DNA of 39,445 nucleotides from Gonium pectorale (taxonomy: Eukaryota; Chlorophyta; Chlorophyceae; Chlamydomonadales; Volvocaceae), in the NCBI GenBank assembly GCA_001584585.1, contig LSYV01000014.1, forward strand, positions 1,239,394-1,278,838, in the 5' to 3' direction. Of the stretch, positions 1-11,972 are shown piece after piece. The notes beneath the pieces are model-generated. The model had not been told where the DNA came from. It searched no databases and was given only the letters and a program-made list of their open reading frames with translations. The translations under genes were made by a program, and so were the position numbers. Positions within the stretch are counted from its first letter, which is position 1; the number at the start of each line of letters is the position of its first letter.

Positions 1-147
1 CCGAAGGCCTCGTCAAAGGCATCTTGCAAGCATCGAGGTGCCGCTAACGACTGCCCCCAACACTCCAACCCGACACGACCCCTGACACGACCCTGCGTCC
101 CAGGCCTCCCTGCTGCGATAGCCTGCTTCTTCTTCCCTCCAAAAACC

Positions 148-880
148 TTAGCCGCTGCCTCGCACGCACCGCCTCATCTCCGCCAGCGGCTCCGCCATCT
201 CCCGCTCAGCGATGCCGAACCTGCTCTCCCCCTTTCCAACGTGCTGCGTGGCGAGCTGAGCCTCCCTGTGCGCGAAGCGGCGTGCCGTGGACGGCCTAAA
301 AGAGCTCAAAGCCACCGGTTCCGCCTTGGCCTGGGGGCGCAAGGATGACGGGGAATGGTCGGCCGTAGGGGAGCAGGCAGGCGGGACAGGGTACCGGTAG
401 GGCGCCAGGGACGCCGTCAATCGCCAGATCCGTGCCCGTATGAGATAGCGCACTGAGGGTCATGGCGTGCGCAGCAAGCTCCCTGCCCCTTAGGAAGAGG
501 CCTTGCCTCCCCGTCGTTACTCTGCTCCCCCCGCCCCCAGCTCCAACCCCGCCGCCCACGGGTGAACCCCCAGTACCTCGGGGTACGCCTTGAGGAACCT
601 CCGCATCAGCGGCTTTTCGTAGAGCTCCACATGGGCTGGTATCGCCGCTTTGGCCGGCATAAGCGGCTCCGTGCGGTAACTGCGAGGGAAGCCCGAGACC
701 CGCTTGATGGACGCTGTGGCGGTGCGGAAGACCGAAATGCCCATGAAGGCGGCTTGCTTACGATGCTAGGACGTCATAGTGCCTGGGCACGGCGAAGTAG
801 CCGCTCTCCAAGTCGCGCATGAGCTTCACGACCAAGTTGTGATGGCGCTGAGGCCGCTGCACGAGCCTCCAGAACTCCAT
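148..880 (-). CDS. probable mitochondrial small ribosomal subunit protein mS23-like
   Basis: Three exons on the minus strand, 880-762, 679-560 and 295-148, join in consistent phase to give 128 residues ending in TAA. The ATG at 880 follows an in-frame TGA. Donors are GTAAGC and GTGGGC; acceptors are CGCAG and TTTTAG. The protein has a basic N-terminus with LVVKLMRDLESGYFAVP, then a Pro/Ala stretch, then LYEKPLMRRFLKAYPEVLG, then a C-terminal HREAQL...GIAEREMAEPL segment. This order (short N-terminal helix, P-rich link, R-R-F-hydrophobic-K-x-P block, 'AxREAxL...E' tail) resembles the mS23 family of the mitochondrial ribosome small subunit, and the length fits a short member. That identification is recalled from the family pattern, not from a search. 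It could instead be another small mitochondrial protein. The exon structure is firmer than the name. The gene is divergent from the kinase at 1542. Confidence 0.5.
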
Positions 881-1541
881 CTTGGCGCGGGCGCCCCTAC
901 TTCACGCGCCCGGCCTTGCACCACTTCACAAGGAAGCCCTACGCGCAGGGGACTTTGCCTTCAATTGTTTGATACACGACCTCACTCTCTGTCACTCGCA
1001 TGACCGACCTAGTGTTAATGGCGACAGGTCAAGCAGTATGTAGTGACGAGCGCGTACGGTTTACGCATGTGTACCATAGTTGGGAACGGCCTTTGCACTC
1101 GCCATGCGTGACCTGGTGGTTGTAGATGCAGCCCAAAGCATAGGGAAGGGCGCAGCATTGGTCACGACCCGCAACATCCGCGTGTCCAGGCGCAGATTTG
1201 GGCCATGCACAGGTTCGCACCTCGTCTTAATCATGGGCGGGCACGGCGCGTGGAAGCCCTGACGGCCCGCGAGCGCATGTCGGCTTTAGGGTGTTGCAGC
1301 GGGTGCTGTTGTCGCTCCTTGGCGCTCTCAATGCTCTAAAATCATTTCTGGATTCCTATCAGTGACGGGCGAAACGAGACATGCAATCGTACGGCACGTC
1401 TTTTGAATTTTATTGCGGTAGCGGGCACACGGTGTCCTTCGATTTCCACTGAACGGACCCATGTGCGTGCCGCGAGTCACGCGCCCTGCTTAGCAGTGAC
1501 CAGGCGCGTCGCACATAGGGAGCTCGCGGCTCGAGCATACG
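881..1541. promoter_or_regulatory. intergenic region between two divergent genes
   Basis: This 661-bp stretch lies between the start codons of the minus-strand mS23-like gene and the plus-strand kinase. It should hold both 5' UTRs and both promoters. I see no long convincing reading frame and no clear TATA box at a useful distance. The promoter role is inferred from gene orientation only. Confidence 0.4.
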
Positions 1542-4500
1542 ATGGAGCGAATGGCAGTGGCAACAGATGTTGAGTGCGGGCGCGCCTTCTCGCCTGTGGC
1601 CGTCCGCTGTGGCGGGGGCACGGGCATCATCACCCTGTCAGAGATGGGCGACCTAGTCTACACACCGCACCCGGTGAGGCGCAGCCAATTATCATTTGGG
1701 TGGAGAGGCAGCCATGTCCCCATGAGCCAATAGCCATGCCTGCTCTTCTCACTGTGCACGTGCCGTGCCCAACCCCTGTTCAGCGAGGTGGAGGCTTGCT
1801 TGGCTGGATCGCGGGTTTGGTACGGCCGCACAAGGCTGAGGTATGTCTCTATTGGATTCTCGTGTGGTCCTCACCATACGACATGAGCCGTCCGCAACAC
1901 TTGCCAGCAGGCCGGTTCAAACGCAATCCTGTCATCTCGCCAGCTAGCAAGCCACCTGGCTCAACCGGCTCAGCATTGCCGTCCTCGGCACACCCCTTTC
2001 CCGATTCGGCGATTCGGTGCAATCCCTCCGTAGCCCCTGAATACCGGTCCCTCCACACCCGTAACCGCGCGCCGCAGCGCCCATACAGCCCAAGCACTGC
2101 CCTTTCCTTCTCTCTGCCTGCATCCGGGAACCCCCATGGCATCCCAAACACGCTGCCCACTGCCTAAAAATTTCTTCAGCACACGCTCAGCTCTTACGCG
2201 TCCCTAACCCCCTGGCTCACTGCCTGTATCCCGGTCGTACCCTCGTCCCGCCTGCCCATTGCAGCGCATCCGCAGCAGCGAGCTGTTGGGGGCGTCGTTG
2301 GAGCCCTCCGGCGGCCTGACCGTGTGGTACGCCCGGGAGTACTCCACCCGCACAGGCTGCGTGGAGAAGAAGCGCTACAGGGTGCATTCCACACGGCGGT
2401 GAGCGCGCCTGCCACCATATTAGCTTCACATGCGAAAGTGTTTGGTCGCCGCTTGCGCGCGGCTCGCGTTGCGAACTGCACCGAGCTCCTCCGCGGACTC
2501 GAGCATTCTTGGACGATGGTGATCTGCGGGGCCGATTGCTGCGGACTGCGGCCCAGGAGCCAGGCGCCAGCATACCGGGCACCGTGGCAGTCTACATGCG
2601 TTGCCGGCGGTGGCCCTACCCGGCGACCCGATAGTGCGGCTGCCCCGCACACGCCGCCCTTGCGTCCCGCCCCATCCCATCCTCGGCACCTCAACCTCAA
2701 CCGCAACCCGCTGCCCGTCCGCACCAACCCAAGGACTCCCAGCCTCAGCGCTGCGCCTCCTCGCTTTCCTTCGACGCCTAGCCGTAGCCCCGACGCCGGC
2801 CCGTCCTTCTGCCATCACTCCACCCTGTCCGTCCTGCCCCGCGCCCCACAGTTTCCAGGCCGCGGACCCGGCCGCAGCTGCCTCGCTGGTGCACCACATC
2901 CGGTCTGCCCACAGCTGGTGGGGCCGCGCCGCGCCGCCCCACGTCGCCGCCATCGTCAACCCCGTCAGCGGCCGCGGCGCCGCGCGGCGTCTGCTGGACA
3001 GCCGGCTGCTGCCGCTGCTGCGCGACGCCTGCGGGCTGCGCGTTAGCGTGCACGTCACGGCGGCGCCCATGCACGCGGCGGAGCTGGTGCGGGAGCTCAG
3101 GCTGACGGCAGGCGGGCAGCGGCCGGAGGCGCAGGAGGAGGCGAAGACGCAGGCGGCGGAGCATGAGGAACAGCAGGGCGGCGACGGGAGTGTGGACTTG
3201 GTCATGTTTGTGGGCGGAGACGGGACCATGTACGAGGGGCTGCAGGTGGGTGGTGTGGGGAGGTCGCCCGCGGGTCCCACGAGAGGACTGGGTTGTCTGC
3301 GTTGCGTCCCTTTGGCCGCCGTCGCGTCCTTCAGGGGGCATGAGGCAGGAGCACGAGGGCTGCCAGCGGCGCCCGGCCGGCGTTGCGAGGCATCTTAGGT
3401 CAGCGCAAGCACCTGGAGTCACGCGCTCCTGTCGAGCTCTTGCCTCACGCAGCCGGATGCGCGCCCCCGCCTTCAGCCGTTGCTCGGGCTCCCGGGTCTC
3501 GTTGATACCCACACACTCCACCGCTATTCATTGGCGTGCCCGGTCCGCCTGGCGCCCTAATGCCCTTTGCTCTTGTGCCCCGTCTCTATTCCCCACAGGG
3601 CCTCTTTCAGCGGCCCGATTGGTCCGCCGCCCGCGCCGTGCCGTTGGTGCCCGTCCCATGCGGCAGCGGAAACGGCCTGGCCGCAAGCGCTGGCTTGTGG
3701 GATGCCGACACGGCAGCCGTGGCGATCTGCCGCGGGCGTACCGAGCCCGTGGACGTGGCATCCGTGCTGCAGCCGCCGGGCAACCGCTTCTACTGTCTGT
3801 TATCGGTTGTGTACGGCTCCATGGTGGGTTGGTGGTTGCGCCGTTGGCCGGCGGTTGCATAAGGCTTGCTGGCGGTCTCAGCCGGGGGGCCGATCAAGGG
3901 ATGCGATGGACGGGGGAGGGGATGTAGCCACTGGAGAACGTGGCGCAGATGCGGAGGGTCTCAGCTGAGGCCAGGATACGAGGCAAAGGGCACACATACC
4001 GTGAGAACATCAAAAGTGGGCGTGCGGGCGGTGAGCGTGGTGGAGCCATTCTATGGGTGGCCTACCCCGTTCCTGTCCCTTGGGCCTCGCACGGGAACGG
4101 GACGGCATGTGCCTAAGGCGTTTGGGGACATGGGGAGGCCTCTGTGCCTCGTTTCCAAGGCCCTCACCCTGGACCTGCAGGCCAACCTTGACATTGGGAC
4201 AGAGCACCTCAGGTGAGCGCGGCTCCATGGCACCAGAGCGCATCGCACTCGCAGGCCATCCACCACTCGCACCAATCATCATTTGCATGCTCACATTCCT
4301 AATAGGCTGATACCATCTGCACCGCGATGCCATGATTCCAAATGCGTAACGTCAATATAAAGTATTCAAGTAAATATACCGACGTGGTGCAGGTGGATGG
4401 GGGAGCTACGTTTCCACCTCGGGGGCCTGTGGGAGATCTTCCGGGGCCGAGTTTACAATTGTCGGGTCTTCGTGCGGCCCCCCGACAGCGCCGCCGCATC

Positions 4501-6130
4501 ATTACGCGGCGGCGGCTCTGCGGCTGTCGGTGGCGCCGGCGCCGGCCTCACCTCGCCCTCTGGCGTCCAGCTGGCCATCCCCCTGCTCCCAGAGGCGCCT
4601 GGCGACGGCCAGGGCGCGTCGCCGTCGGCGATGACCCACGGGTCGGCGGCTGCCGCGTCTCGCGGGGCAGGCGCGGCCACGGGCGGCAGCCCTGAGGAGC
4701 GGCTGCTGCCCGCGGGTGCGGGCGCCAAGGGGAGCTGCGCCGCGCGGCACCACGGCGCCGGAGGGACGGGCGCACAGCTGTCCGACTACCCGGAAGGTGC
4801 GCCGGGCTTTCCCCACCGTACACTTTATTTGGCAGCGGCCGCTCGGACGCTCCGGATGGGGCCCGCGCTCCGGTCCCTCCCAGTCTGAATTGCTCTGTGC
4901 CCCTTTCCGTGCTCCGCAATCCACTGTTCTCTGCCTGTCCAGATGCATTCTCCGTAAACAAAATAGGAGCCCGGTGTACCTGTATATCTGCCGTACATCG
5001 TGCTCGCAGGTCCACCCCTGCCGCTTCTCTCGGAGCTGGCCTCCCTGCCCAGTCCGCTTCCCGACAGCCCCGCCACACTGCCGCCCGGCTGGCGCCAGCT
5101 GCCCGACTCGTACGCCATCTTCGGCGCCTACAACACGCAGTACCTGGCTCTCGGGGCGCGCGCCAACCCCGGCGGCTACATGGGCGACGGTGCGTGGGAG
5201 GTGTGGCAGCTGGACCCAGGCAACGGGCCGGAGGCCGTCGGAATCGACGGCAGAGGCGGCAGCGGAGGTGGCGGCGCGGGGAGGGACAGGGGCGGCCGGG
5301 CCGGCGGCCGCAAGCGCGTGGCCCGTGGAGTGCGGCTGCGCGCGCTCAAGGTGCTGCTCGGGATTGAGGATGGAAGCTTCGCGCAAGGGGGTGGCGTGAT
5401 GGAAGTGACACAGGTGAGTTCTTTCTGGCGTCCAGGCAGCAGCGGGGGTTAGGGAAAAGGCTCTGGAGTGTTGTCACCAAACATGGGGTTCAGCAGCGCG
5501 TCGCCCTGGCGAGGCTGCGAGTGCGGCGGGTGGTTGCTGGGCGGAGGAGTGGAGGTCTGGGTGCTGGAAAGGGTGGGTCGGTGGGTGCCGGTGGATAATG
5601 GCTGGGGAGCGCCGTGCTGGGTGCACCGAGGGTGTCTGGGCGGTGAGGGACCCCAGAGCCGGGCAAGTAACACTCTGATGGGCCGGAAGGGTCGGGGAAC
5701 ATGCTCGGCGGTGGGCGGAAACTGCGCTGCGGGCGATGCCGCAAGCGTTCCAGGGCTCCCGCGGTCTCTCCACCAGCCGCTGCGCATTCCCCCAGCCCAC
5801 CACGCCACCAGCGTACGGCTTACATCCCCCCGGCCCTCCTTTCGGGCCGCCGCGACCCCACGGGGGCCGGGAACGAAGGCAGCACTGGCTCGGCCGCCGG
5901 ATGGGAGAATACTGCTAGGTGCCAGTTGCGTTCTCGGCAAACACAAATAATGTTCCGAAACCCCGACCCCCGCCCTCCAGGCCCGCGCCATGATGTTCGA
6001 GCAGCGCGACAGCGCCACCTGGACGGTGCTGGACGGCGAGCGGGTGCCCGACCGGCCGCTCTTCCTCGAGGTGCACCCGGGGCTGTGCCGCATGCTGGTG
6101 TCCCCGCACTTTCGGGAGGAGGGGCTGTGA
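1542..6130 (+). CDS. sphingosine kinase / sphingoid long-chain-base kinase
   Basis: It should phosphorylate sphingosine or phytosphingosine to the 1-phosphate with ATP. Eight exons close in phase to 624 residues: 1542-1673, 2265-2398, 2852-3245, 3599-3823, 4181-4212, 4393-4796, 5010-5413, 5981-6130 (TGA). Exons 1-2 form the N-terminal sheet domain. The diacylglycerol-kinase-type catalytic domain starts near residue 119 with AAIVNPVSGRG (phosphate loop), followed by VGGDGTMYEGLQ at about 209-220 (GGDG, catalytic Asp 212) and PCGSGNGLA at about 240-248. The sphingosine-kinase block ANLDIGTEHLRWMGELRF lies at about 296-313. The C-terminal DGERVPDRPLFLEVHPG is the usual last strand region. Residues ~343-435 are an Ala/Gly-rich insert, and a second Gly/Arg-rich run lies in exon 7; both are typical of volvocine proteins. 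There is no signal peptide. Exon 5 is only 32 nt. The first exon is the least certain, but its phase and ATG fit. Confidence 0.88.
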
Positions 6131-6316
6131 GCAGGCGGGGCACGGCACGTGCGCCAGGCCAGGCGGAGGAGGGGCTGTGAGCTGTGAGGGATGTACATGC
6201 TGCGCCGGGAGGGCCCAGGGGCAGGAGGGGCTGTGCTGCCTGCGCTTTCACTTCCCAGCTCCTGGGGAGCGGGTCCGAGCAGGGGATCAGAGGCAGGAAG
6301 CGTGTGGGCGTGAGCT

Positions 6317-6347
6317 GAGGGAGGGAGGGAGGGAGGGAAGGAGGGAG
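6317..6347. repeat. GGGA-type microsatellite
   Basis: A run of about seven GAGG/GGGA units lies in the presumed 3' UTR of the kinase gene. It is purine-only on the plus strand. Confidence 0.85.
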
Positions 6348-6683
6348 CTCCGGCGAGGGTCGCCGCTGGTACGGGGAGGGCGGCTGTCGGGCCCTTTCCA
6401 ACCTTGTGAACAGAGCCGAGGGGAGGTCTATCCGCAAGGGAAGGTCAGCGTAGGAGCGGCTGTGGGGCCCTGGCGAGGCAAGGCGGGCCTGCTAGGCTAA
6501 GGCCCCTTGCGTGCGAGGAGGCCAGCACGAGAAGTGGCTTGTTGCGGGCGACTTCCCGGAGAGGATGGGGGTGCGGGCGCACGACGGTCTCGTAACCGCT
6601 GAGCGCCGTCGGACCGGTCGCCTTGCGGCTTAACCTTGATAACAAGGGGTCCAGCAGGTGAAGTTCGACAAACCGGGTAAGCT

Positions 6684-6688
6684 TGTAA
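6684..6688 (+). terminator. candidate polyadenylation signal TGTAA for the kinase gene
   Basis: TGTAA is the usual polyadenylation signal in volvocine algae. This is the first one on the plus strand after the kinase stop codon, implying a 3' UTR of about 570 nt. Cleavage would be expected 10-15 nt downstream. Confidence 0.5.
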
Positions 6689-6699
6689 GCCGGTCTTTT

Positions 6700-8860
6700 G
6701 GGGGGGACGAACGTCACATGTTTGCTCTGTACCCGCCCACCCTACCGGAAACGTCGCGCCTGCGGGCGTGCATGGCCGTAGAGATGGGCTCCCTTGCAGA
6801 TTTCATTTTTTGGGCACCTCACCGTGTGCGAGCGGAGCCAGATGCCATGCTGAGGGGGGATTAGGCAACATGCGCACGTATTGCGAGCGTAGCCGTGCAG
6901 GAGAGGGACTTGGGCGGCCAGGGAGGAGGAGGAGCATGTAATCGTGGGGCCCAGCTTTGGACTATGTCGGGCGCGGGTGCGGGCCGCGGAAAGCGTGGAG
7001 CGCAATGATGTGGCACGCACTGAGGTCCTGCGGAGAGGCCAGTCACGCGAATTGCGACGGAAATCGTGGCTTTGGTACGGATGTACGACTATGTGTCTGA
7101 CAGTATGTACAACAATGTGTAGGCGGGCTCCCACCAACGGCCAGTGCTGTAGAAGGTGATGCCTTGCGTTGCCCGACGCTGACTATGTGATGCGCTCAAG
7201 CCAAGAGGTGCACACGTGCTGGTCAGGTTATCTGCGGCGGCGCTGTTCCCTACACTGTTCCCGTGTAATGTCTTTTGTGGAAGCATGACAGTTATGCGTA
7301 GGTCACTGTGAGCCGTCCGAGTAGGGACTGATGGCATATTATTCCCGCGCGATCGGGCATGCACGAACGGTGCATGTAATACCCCCCCCCCCCGCCCCGC
7401 TGTGCGGCAAGGGTGTCCCACCCACCCTGCTTGTGGCAGATCGGGGAGCCGACTGGCTCGTGTGGCCTGCTGTAGCCCCTTTCTGGGGAGTCTGTAGTAT
7501 GAAACTGTGCGGTGCCTGTCTGTCGTGGCGGGTGAGTGCTGCTGATCGCACTAGATGTGCTTGGAACCTGCTGCGGATGATAAGAAGAGAGGGAAGAAAG
7601 CAGGAGGGTGGGGGGTGGGGGGTAGAAAAGTTTTGACAGACCCCACGATCATTTTCTTGTGAGGAGTCAGGGACCGACGACCGACCGACCGTACGGCGCA
7701 CAAATGTACGGCGCACACAGTACGACATTGTCGTACAATCCCAGAACCTTGACCGTTTTTAACGAGAATTGCACCATCGAAACGCTCTCAGCAAGCTTGA
7801 TATACTCATCCCCCCCAAAGGGGACCGGCCCCCTCGAACTGCACTACCCATGCACCCCTGCAAACCTGTACTTGCTCACATGCTACCCATCAACTTTTCA
7901 TGGTCGTCTCCCACTCGAGAGGGTCGGTAGAGGGGGGGGGGTCAGCAGGTGTTTTCTCCTTTTTCGGCACGAGGTCTAAGTGGTATGTTATTTGTACCCA
8001 AACGTCTCAGCGCACAGCGTCAGAGCCGACGTGTTAGCAGCTACCCACCCCGGCCACCCTGCTGCGGCATACAGCCCCCACGGCTGCACCCTCTTGCCCC
8101 GCCTCGGTTTCCTTGTCCTCCCACCGACTTCACGACAGCCACTCCTTAGACCCCCTTGCCTTTAGAACGCTCGCCACCGCCCTGGCCACGGCTCGGGCTG
8201 GGGTGGCGCTGGGGCGCTTGTGGCTTTCGAAAGAACATGGCAGCCTGGATTGGCCTGTGGGTCCTGCAGTATTCGCTGTCCAAATGCTGCTGAACCCTGT
8301 GCGGCGGCAGCGACGCGGCGAGTCGCCTGGGGCAGCCCTGGCAGCCACCTGGACATGGCACCGTTTTGCTTGCTGGAAGCCGTCCGGCTCCACCTTCGCA
8401 ATCTTCGTCATCAGCATGTGGCTGCTTTCCAGAAAGTAACCGGAGTTCGTCCATTTAAGGCTTCTAGTCGAAGAGAGGCATGGACGACATCGGCCGGGCC
8501 ATGACCACCAAGTAACTAAGTCTCGTCTCATAAATGCGTCATAACAGTAGATTTATAGGCAAGGATTTAATTGGTGAAATTCGGAGTGAAAACGGTGCAC
8601 GGGAAAAAATAGGTATAAGCACCGTGTCAAAAACCCTGACCGACCCCCAGACCGCCCCCTGCCGTACAGCACACTTTGACACGCCGTATCTTTGTCGTAC
8701 CTGCAACTTCTTTAATTCTGAAACCAGTTTTGGAACGCTTTCGTGAAGATCTACAAAATTTGATCGTTGGGTAATTTGCGGAGAATCTACCCCCCCTAAG
8801 AAAGGGAACGCCTGCTTTTTTTATTCTTTGTGAGGCCGAGTCGGTTCCGCACCATAACTT
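6700..8860. other. 2.2-kb intergenic stretch without a supported gene
   Basis: Only short reading frames without splice-consistent continuation or recognisable motifs are present on either strand. It holds a poly-C run at about 7382-7393, a poly-G run at about 7932-7941, and short direct repeats near 7676-7725 containing a GTACGGCGCACA unit twice. Part of 8200-8500 is open in several frames, but none resembles a known protein. Base composition becomes more AT-rich from about 8530 to 8830. Confidence 0.5.
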
Positions 8861-8872
8861 CACCTTCGGTTG

Positions 8873-8877
8873 TTACA
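8873..8877 (-). terminator. candidate polyadenylation signal TGTAA (minus strand) for glutamine synthetase copy 1
   Basis: TTACA on the plus strand reads TGTAA on the minus strand. It is the first such signal after the minus-strand stop at 9701, giving a 3' UTR of about 840 nt. Confidence 0.45.
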
Positions 8878-9700
8878 TACGGCTTCTGTCTGTTCGAAGC
8901 TACCACATGCGCTGAGAGCGCATCGTATGCCCAACCCCGCCGCAGACAGTTGGCGCACGCGAAATGCACGCGCGCTACCACGCTCCTAACACCGTCCACC
9001 GAACCAAGACAATCTCGTCTCTTTTACGTCAAAACTCACGTAACTCCCCTGATGATGAATGTGCAGATCCAAGTGCCGGGCCCAGGACTCTTCAGGCAGC
9101 TACCTGGCTGCAAACTACTCGGGAGACAGCACACCAATCCTACACACCGTCAAGGCTTGGGGCCAGTGCGCAGCGTGGATGGCACACATGCGCACGACGC
9201 CACACAGACAACCCCAGTCATCACCGCCTGGATGCGACCTTCGCCTCTTGCCTTCCAGGCACGCATCACAGGCCAGCACGCCGGCGCGGGCTCAAGAAGC
9301 GCACCAGTCAGTCGTGTCAGTGCACGCCTAAGCGCACTTCACACGCCGTTCTTCAATGCTGCAAACCTCCTTGCTCCAAGCTCCCAATTGATCCGAATCC
9401 CGAGGTCATACTCTCGAACGCTCACTTGCAGCCTGCGCGCCTGCAGCGCTTCACGGTCAGCAGCTATTCCATTTCGGTATGTACCGGACAGCCCCGACAG
9501 GTACGCATGATCAGTACCATTATTATAATCAACCACCACCCTCAGGGAGCGCTGGCGCGGAGCCACCCTGCCCCTACTAAGACGCCACGCAGGAACGGCC
9601 TGCAAGACAGCCATCCATCACGGTAGGCCGGGGCGGCCGTGAGGTCGCCACCAAGGCACGGCCCTCCCGCTAAGACAAGGAACACGTCCCCGCCGGACGT

Positions 9701-11972
9701 TTAGTTGCCCTTGAGGATGGTCTTGATGAGCAGGCGCGCCACAGTGTAGGGGTCCACGTTGGCGGCGGGGCGGCGGTCCTCCAGGTAGCCGTAGCCCTTA
9801 AGCTGGACGGGCAGCGGGATGCGGATGGACGAGCCGCGGTCAGCAACACCGTGCTTGAAGGTGTTGATGTCGCACGTCTCGTGCTTGCCCGTCAGGCGCG
9901 CCTCGTTGCCCAGGCCGTACTGGGTGATGTGCTCAATGTGCGTCTTCGACAGCTTGTCCACGGCGTCCAGGATCACCTCCATGCCGCCCGGCACGCGCAT
10001 GCTCTTGGTGGAGAAGTTGGTGTGCGCGCCGGTTCCGTTCCAGTCACCGGTGCGGACGGGCTTGGGGTTGAAGGTGCACACAATGCCGAAGTCCTCACCC
10101 AGGCGGTGCAGCAGCCAGCGCGACAGCATCACCTCGTCGCCCAGAGCCAGGGGGCCCACGGGGCCGATCTGGTACTCCCACTGGCCGGGCATCACCTCGG
10201 CGTTGATGCCGCTGATCTTCAGGCCAGCCTTCATGCACGCCTCCATGTGCGCCTCGGCAAGCGGGCGGCCGAAAGCCGACTCAGCGCCCACACCGCAGTA
10301 GAACGGGCCCTGCAGTGAAGGGGGCAGGGTAGGCGAGACCACGAGCTTAGCTGAGGTTTCGGTTCCGTGGGCCTTGGGCCACGAGGGCGCTCCGGATCAC
10401 GCAGTGCGGTGCCCATGCCAGTGCTCCTGGTGAGGAGGCAAACACGCCACCACAGAGCCGAATTCAAAGTTTGCATGAGCGTGCTCTGTACCTCTGTCCT
10501 GTGTTAAACTACACACCTGGGGGGCGGGGAAGCCGCCGTTGGGCCAGCCGTAGATCTGGCCGGTGGTCTTCTGGATCATGGTGTACTCCTGCTCAAAGCC
10601 GTACCAGCAGTCCTCAGCCTCCACCTTGTCGTCAATGATCTCGCGGAGCTTGGCGCGGGTGTTGGTGGGGTGCGGGGTGCCATCGGGGGCAAACACCTCG
10701 CACATCACCAGCACGTGCGGCTCGCCGCGGATGGGGTCCTTGATGACACGCACGGGACTGTGCGGGGGAGCGGGGCACAAAGCAAAGGCAGGGAAGGCGA
10801 CAGCGAGAGACAGGGGTAGCGTCAGGATGGATAGCGGCAGCATGTGGGACAGGGGCCCAAGCTGATGGCGGCGGCGCCGTGGAGCAAGCTGGTACGGCCT
10901 GGGGTGGCGAGGAGGCAGCTGGCTCAGCCTGCGAAAGCCCGGTCTCGGACCTACATCAGGCCTCCACCTGCACCGCTGCCCTGGTTTGCGATACAACTCT
11001 GCTTCCCTGGCACTCTGCCATGGATACGGTGTACTCCTGCCGCCCTGCCGTGTAGCTACATAGGCACCCCGGAGCGAGAGACGCCCCGTCAGGTGCACGC
11101 ACCGGAGGATGCAGTCCGAGTTGTTGCCGGCAGCCTGGCCGGTGGACGAGCCATCGAACGACCAGTCGGGGTACTCCGAGGCATCCAGGCCGAGGGGCTC
11201 ATCGAAGCACTTGGTCTTCGAGCGCATCTCGTTGAAGATCATGCCCTGCGAGCAAAGCAGGGGGGGCAACAGGGGGCTCGTCCGCACGCCTGAAACCCAC
11301 GTACTGCAAGGGTCGTGTCGTTTCAAGACATAGAGCTGAAGTGGAAAGCATAGACATCCCTCACACCAGAACACCCGCCAGGCCGCGCCACGCCTTTCTG
11401 ACCGTCCTCCTTGCGAGACCGGAAACGGAGCTAAGCTTGCCGAGGAAAAAGGAATTTGTCGAGTCCCTTCACTCAGTCGAGAAGTCACGCAACGATACAC
11501 CTAGTAACTAGTCTGAGTTTACGGGTCGCTAAAACGCCTCCAAATGGTACCTTCTCGGGACGACCCTCATTGCCATCAGCCCAGACGTACTCAGCCTTCA
11601 TGCCATAGGCCTGGACGCGCACAGTCATGCGCCGGCTCTGCAGAGGGGCATGCAAGCAAGGGTTCAGCCGACACCGAAAGCAAGAGGCCATTATCCACAC
11701 GCAGTTCGGCATGAAAATACCGAAATAATTCAAGAACCGCGCTGAAGCGAGCCAAGGCGCCGCCGGGTTCCCCACGTGAGCCCCATCGTGAACCGCTACC
11801 CTTGTCGCAACTCACGCTGCGGGCAGGGGCGCCGACGCAGCCGGAGGCCTGAGGGTGCAGGGACAAGTCATGAACAAGGTCGTATCAGCTCGTTCGGTCG
11901 CACAAGAGGAGGCATGTCCTTGCGCAGTCCGTGGCCCACCTTGGACGACAGACGCATGGTGACGGCGGCCAT
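9701..11972 (-). CDS. GLN2: glutamine synthetase, chloroplast type (GS2), copy 1
   Basis: Cytosol-made enzyme that joins ammonium to glutamate using ATP, here predicted to work in the chloroplast in the GS/GOGAT cycle. Six exons: 11972-11940, 11848-11816, 11637-11551, 11245-11103, 10757-10517, 10309-9701. They total 382 codons including TAA, so 381 residues, the usual size for algal GS2. The first ~29 residues (MAAVTMRLSSK, then a Ser/Ala/Arg-rich part) look like a chloroplast transit peptide. The mature domain has the Mg-binding/beta-grasp signature FDGSSTGQ near 81-88, GQWEYQIGP near 221-229, and the ATP-binding signature KPVRTGDWNGTGAHTNFS near 262-279. The start ATG is the first of a short exon with a GTGGGC donor. 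It is divergent from the near-identical gene at 13241. The symbol is by analogy: Chlamydomonas has an adjacent GLN2/GLN3 pair, and I cannot say which copy is which. Confidence 0.93.

Noticed and set aside
2426..3280. 285-codon minus-strand frame across kinase exon 3
   Set aside because: It is antisense to the exon carrying the phosphate loop and GGDG motif, and its product is low-complexity with no motif. GC-rich codon structure keeps the opposite strand open.
8130..8531. 133-codon minus-strand frame, with overlapping plus-strand frames
   Set aside because: No motif, no splice partners, and no preference for one frame; also lies beyond the expected 3' end of the minus-strand glutamine synthetase transcript.
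9819..10301. Plus-strand frames across glutamine synthetase copy 1 exon 6 (and their mirror in copy 2)
   Set aside because: They are antisense shadows of a highly conserved exon; both copies show them only because the exon is duplicated.
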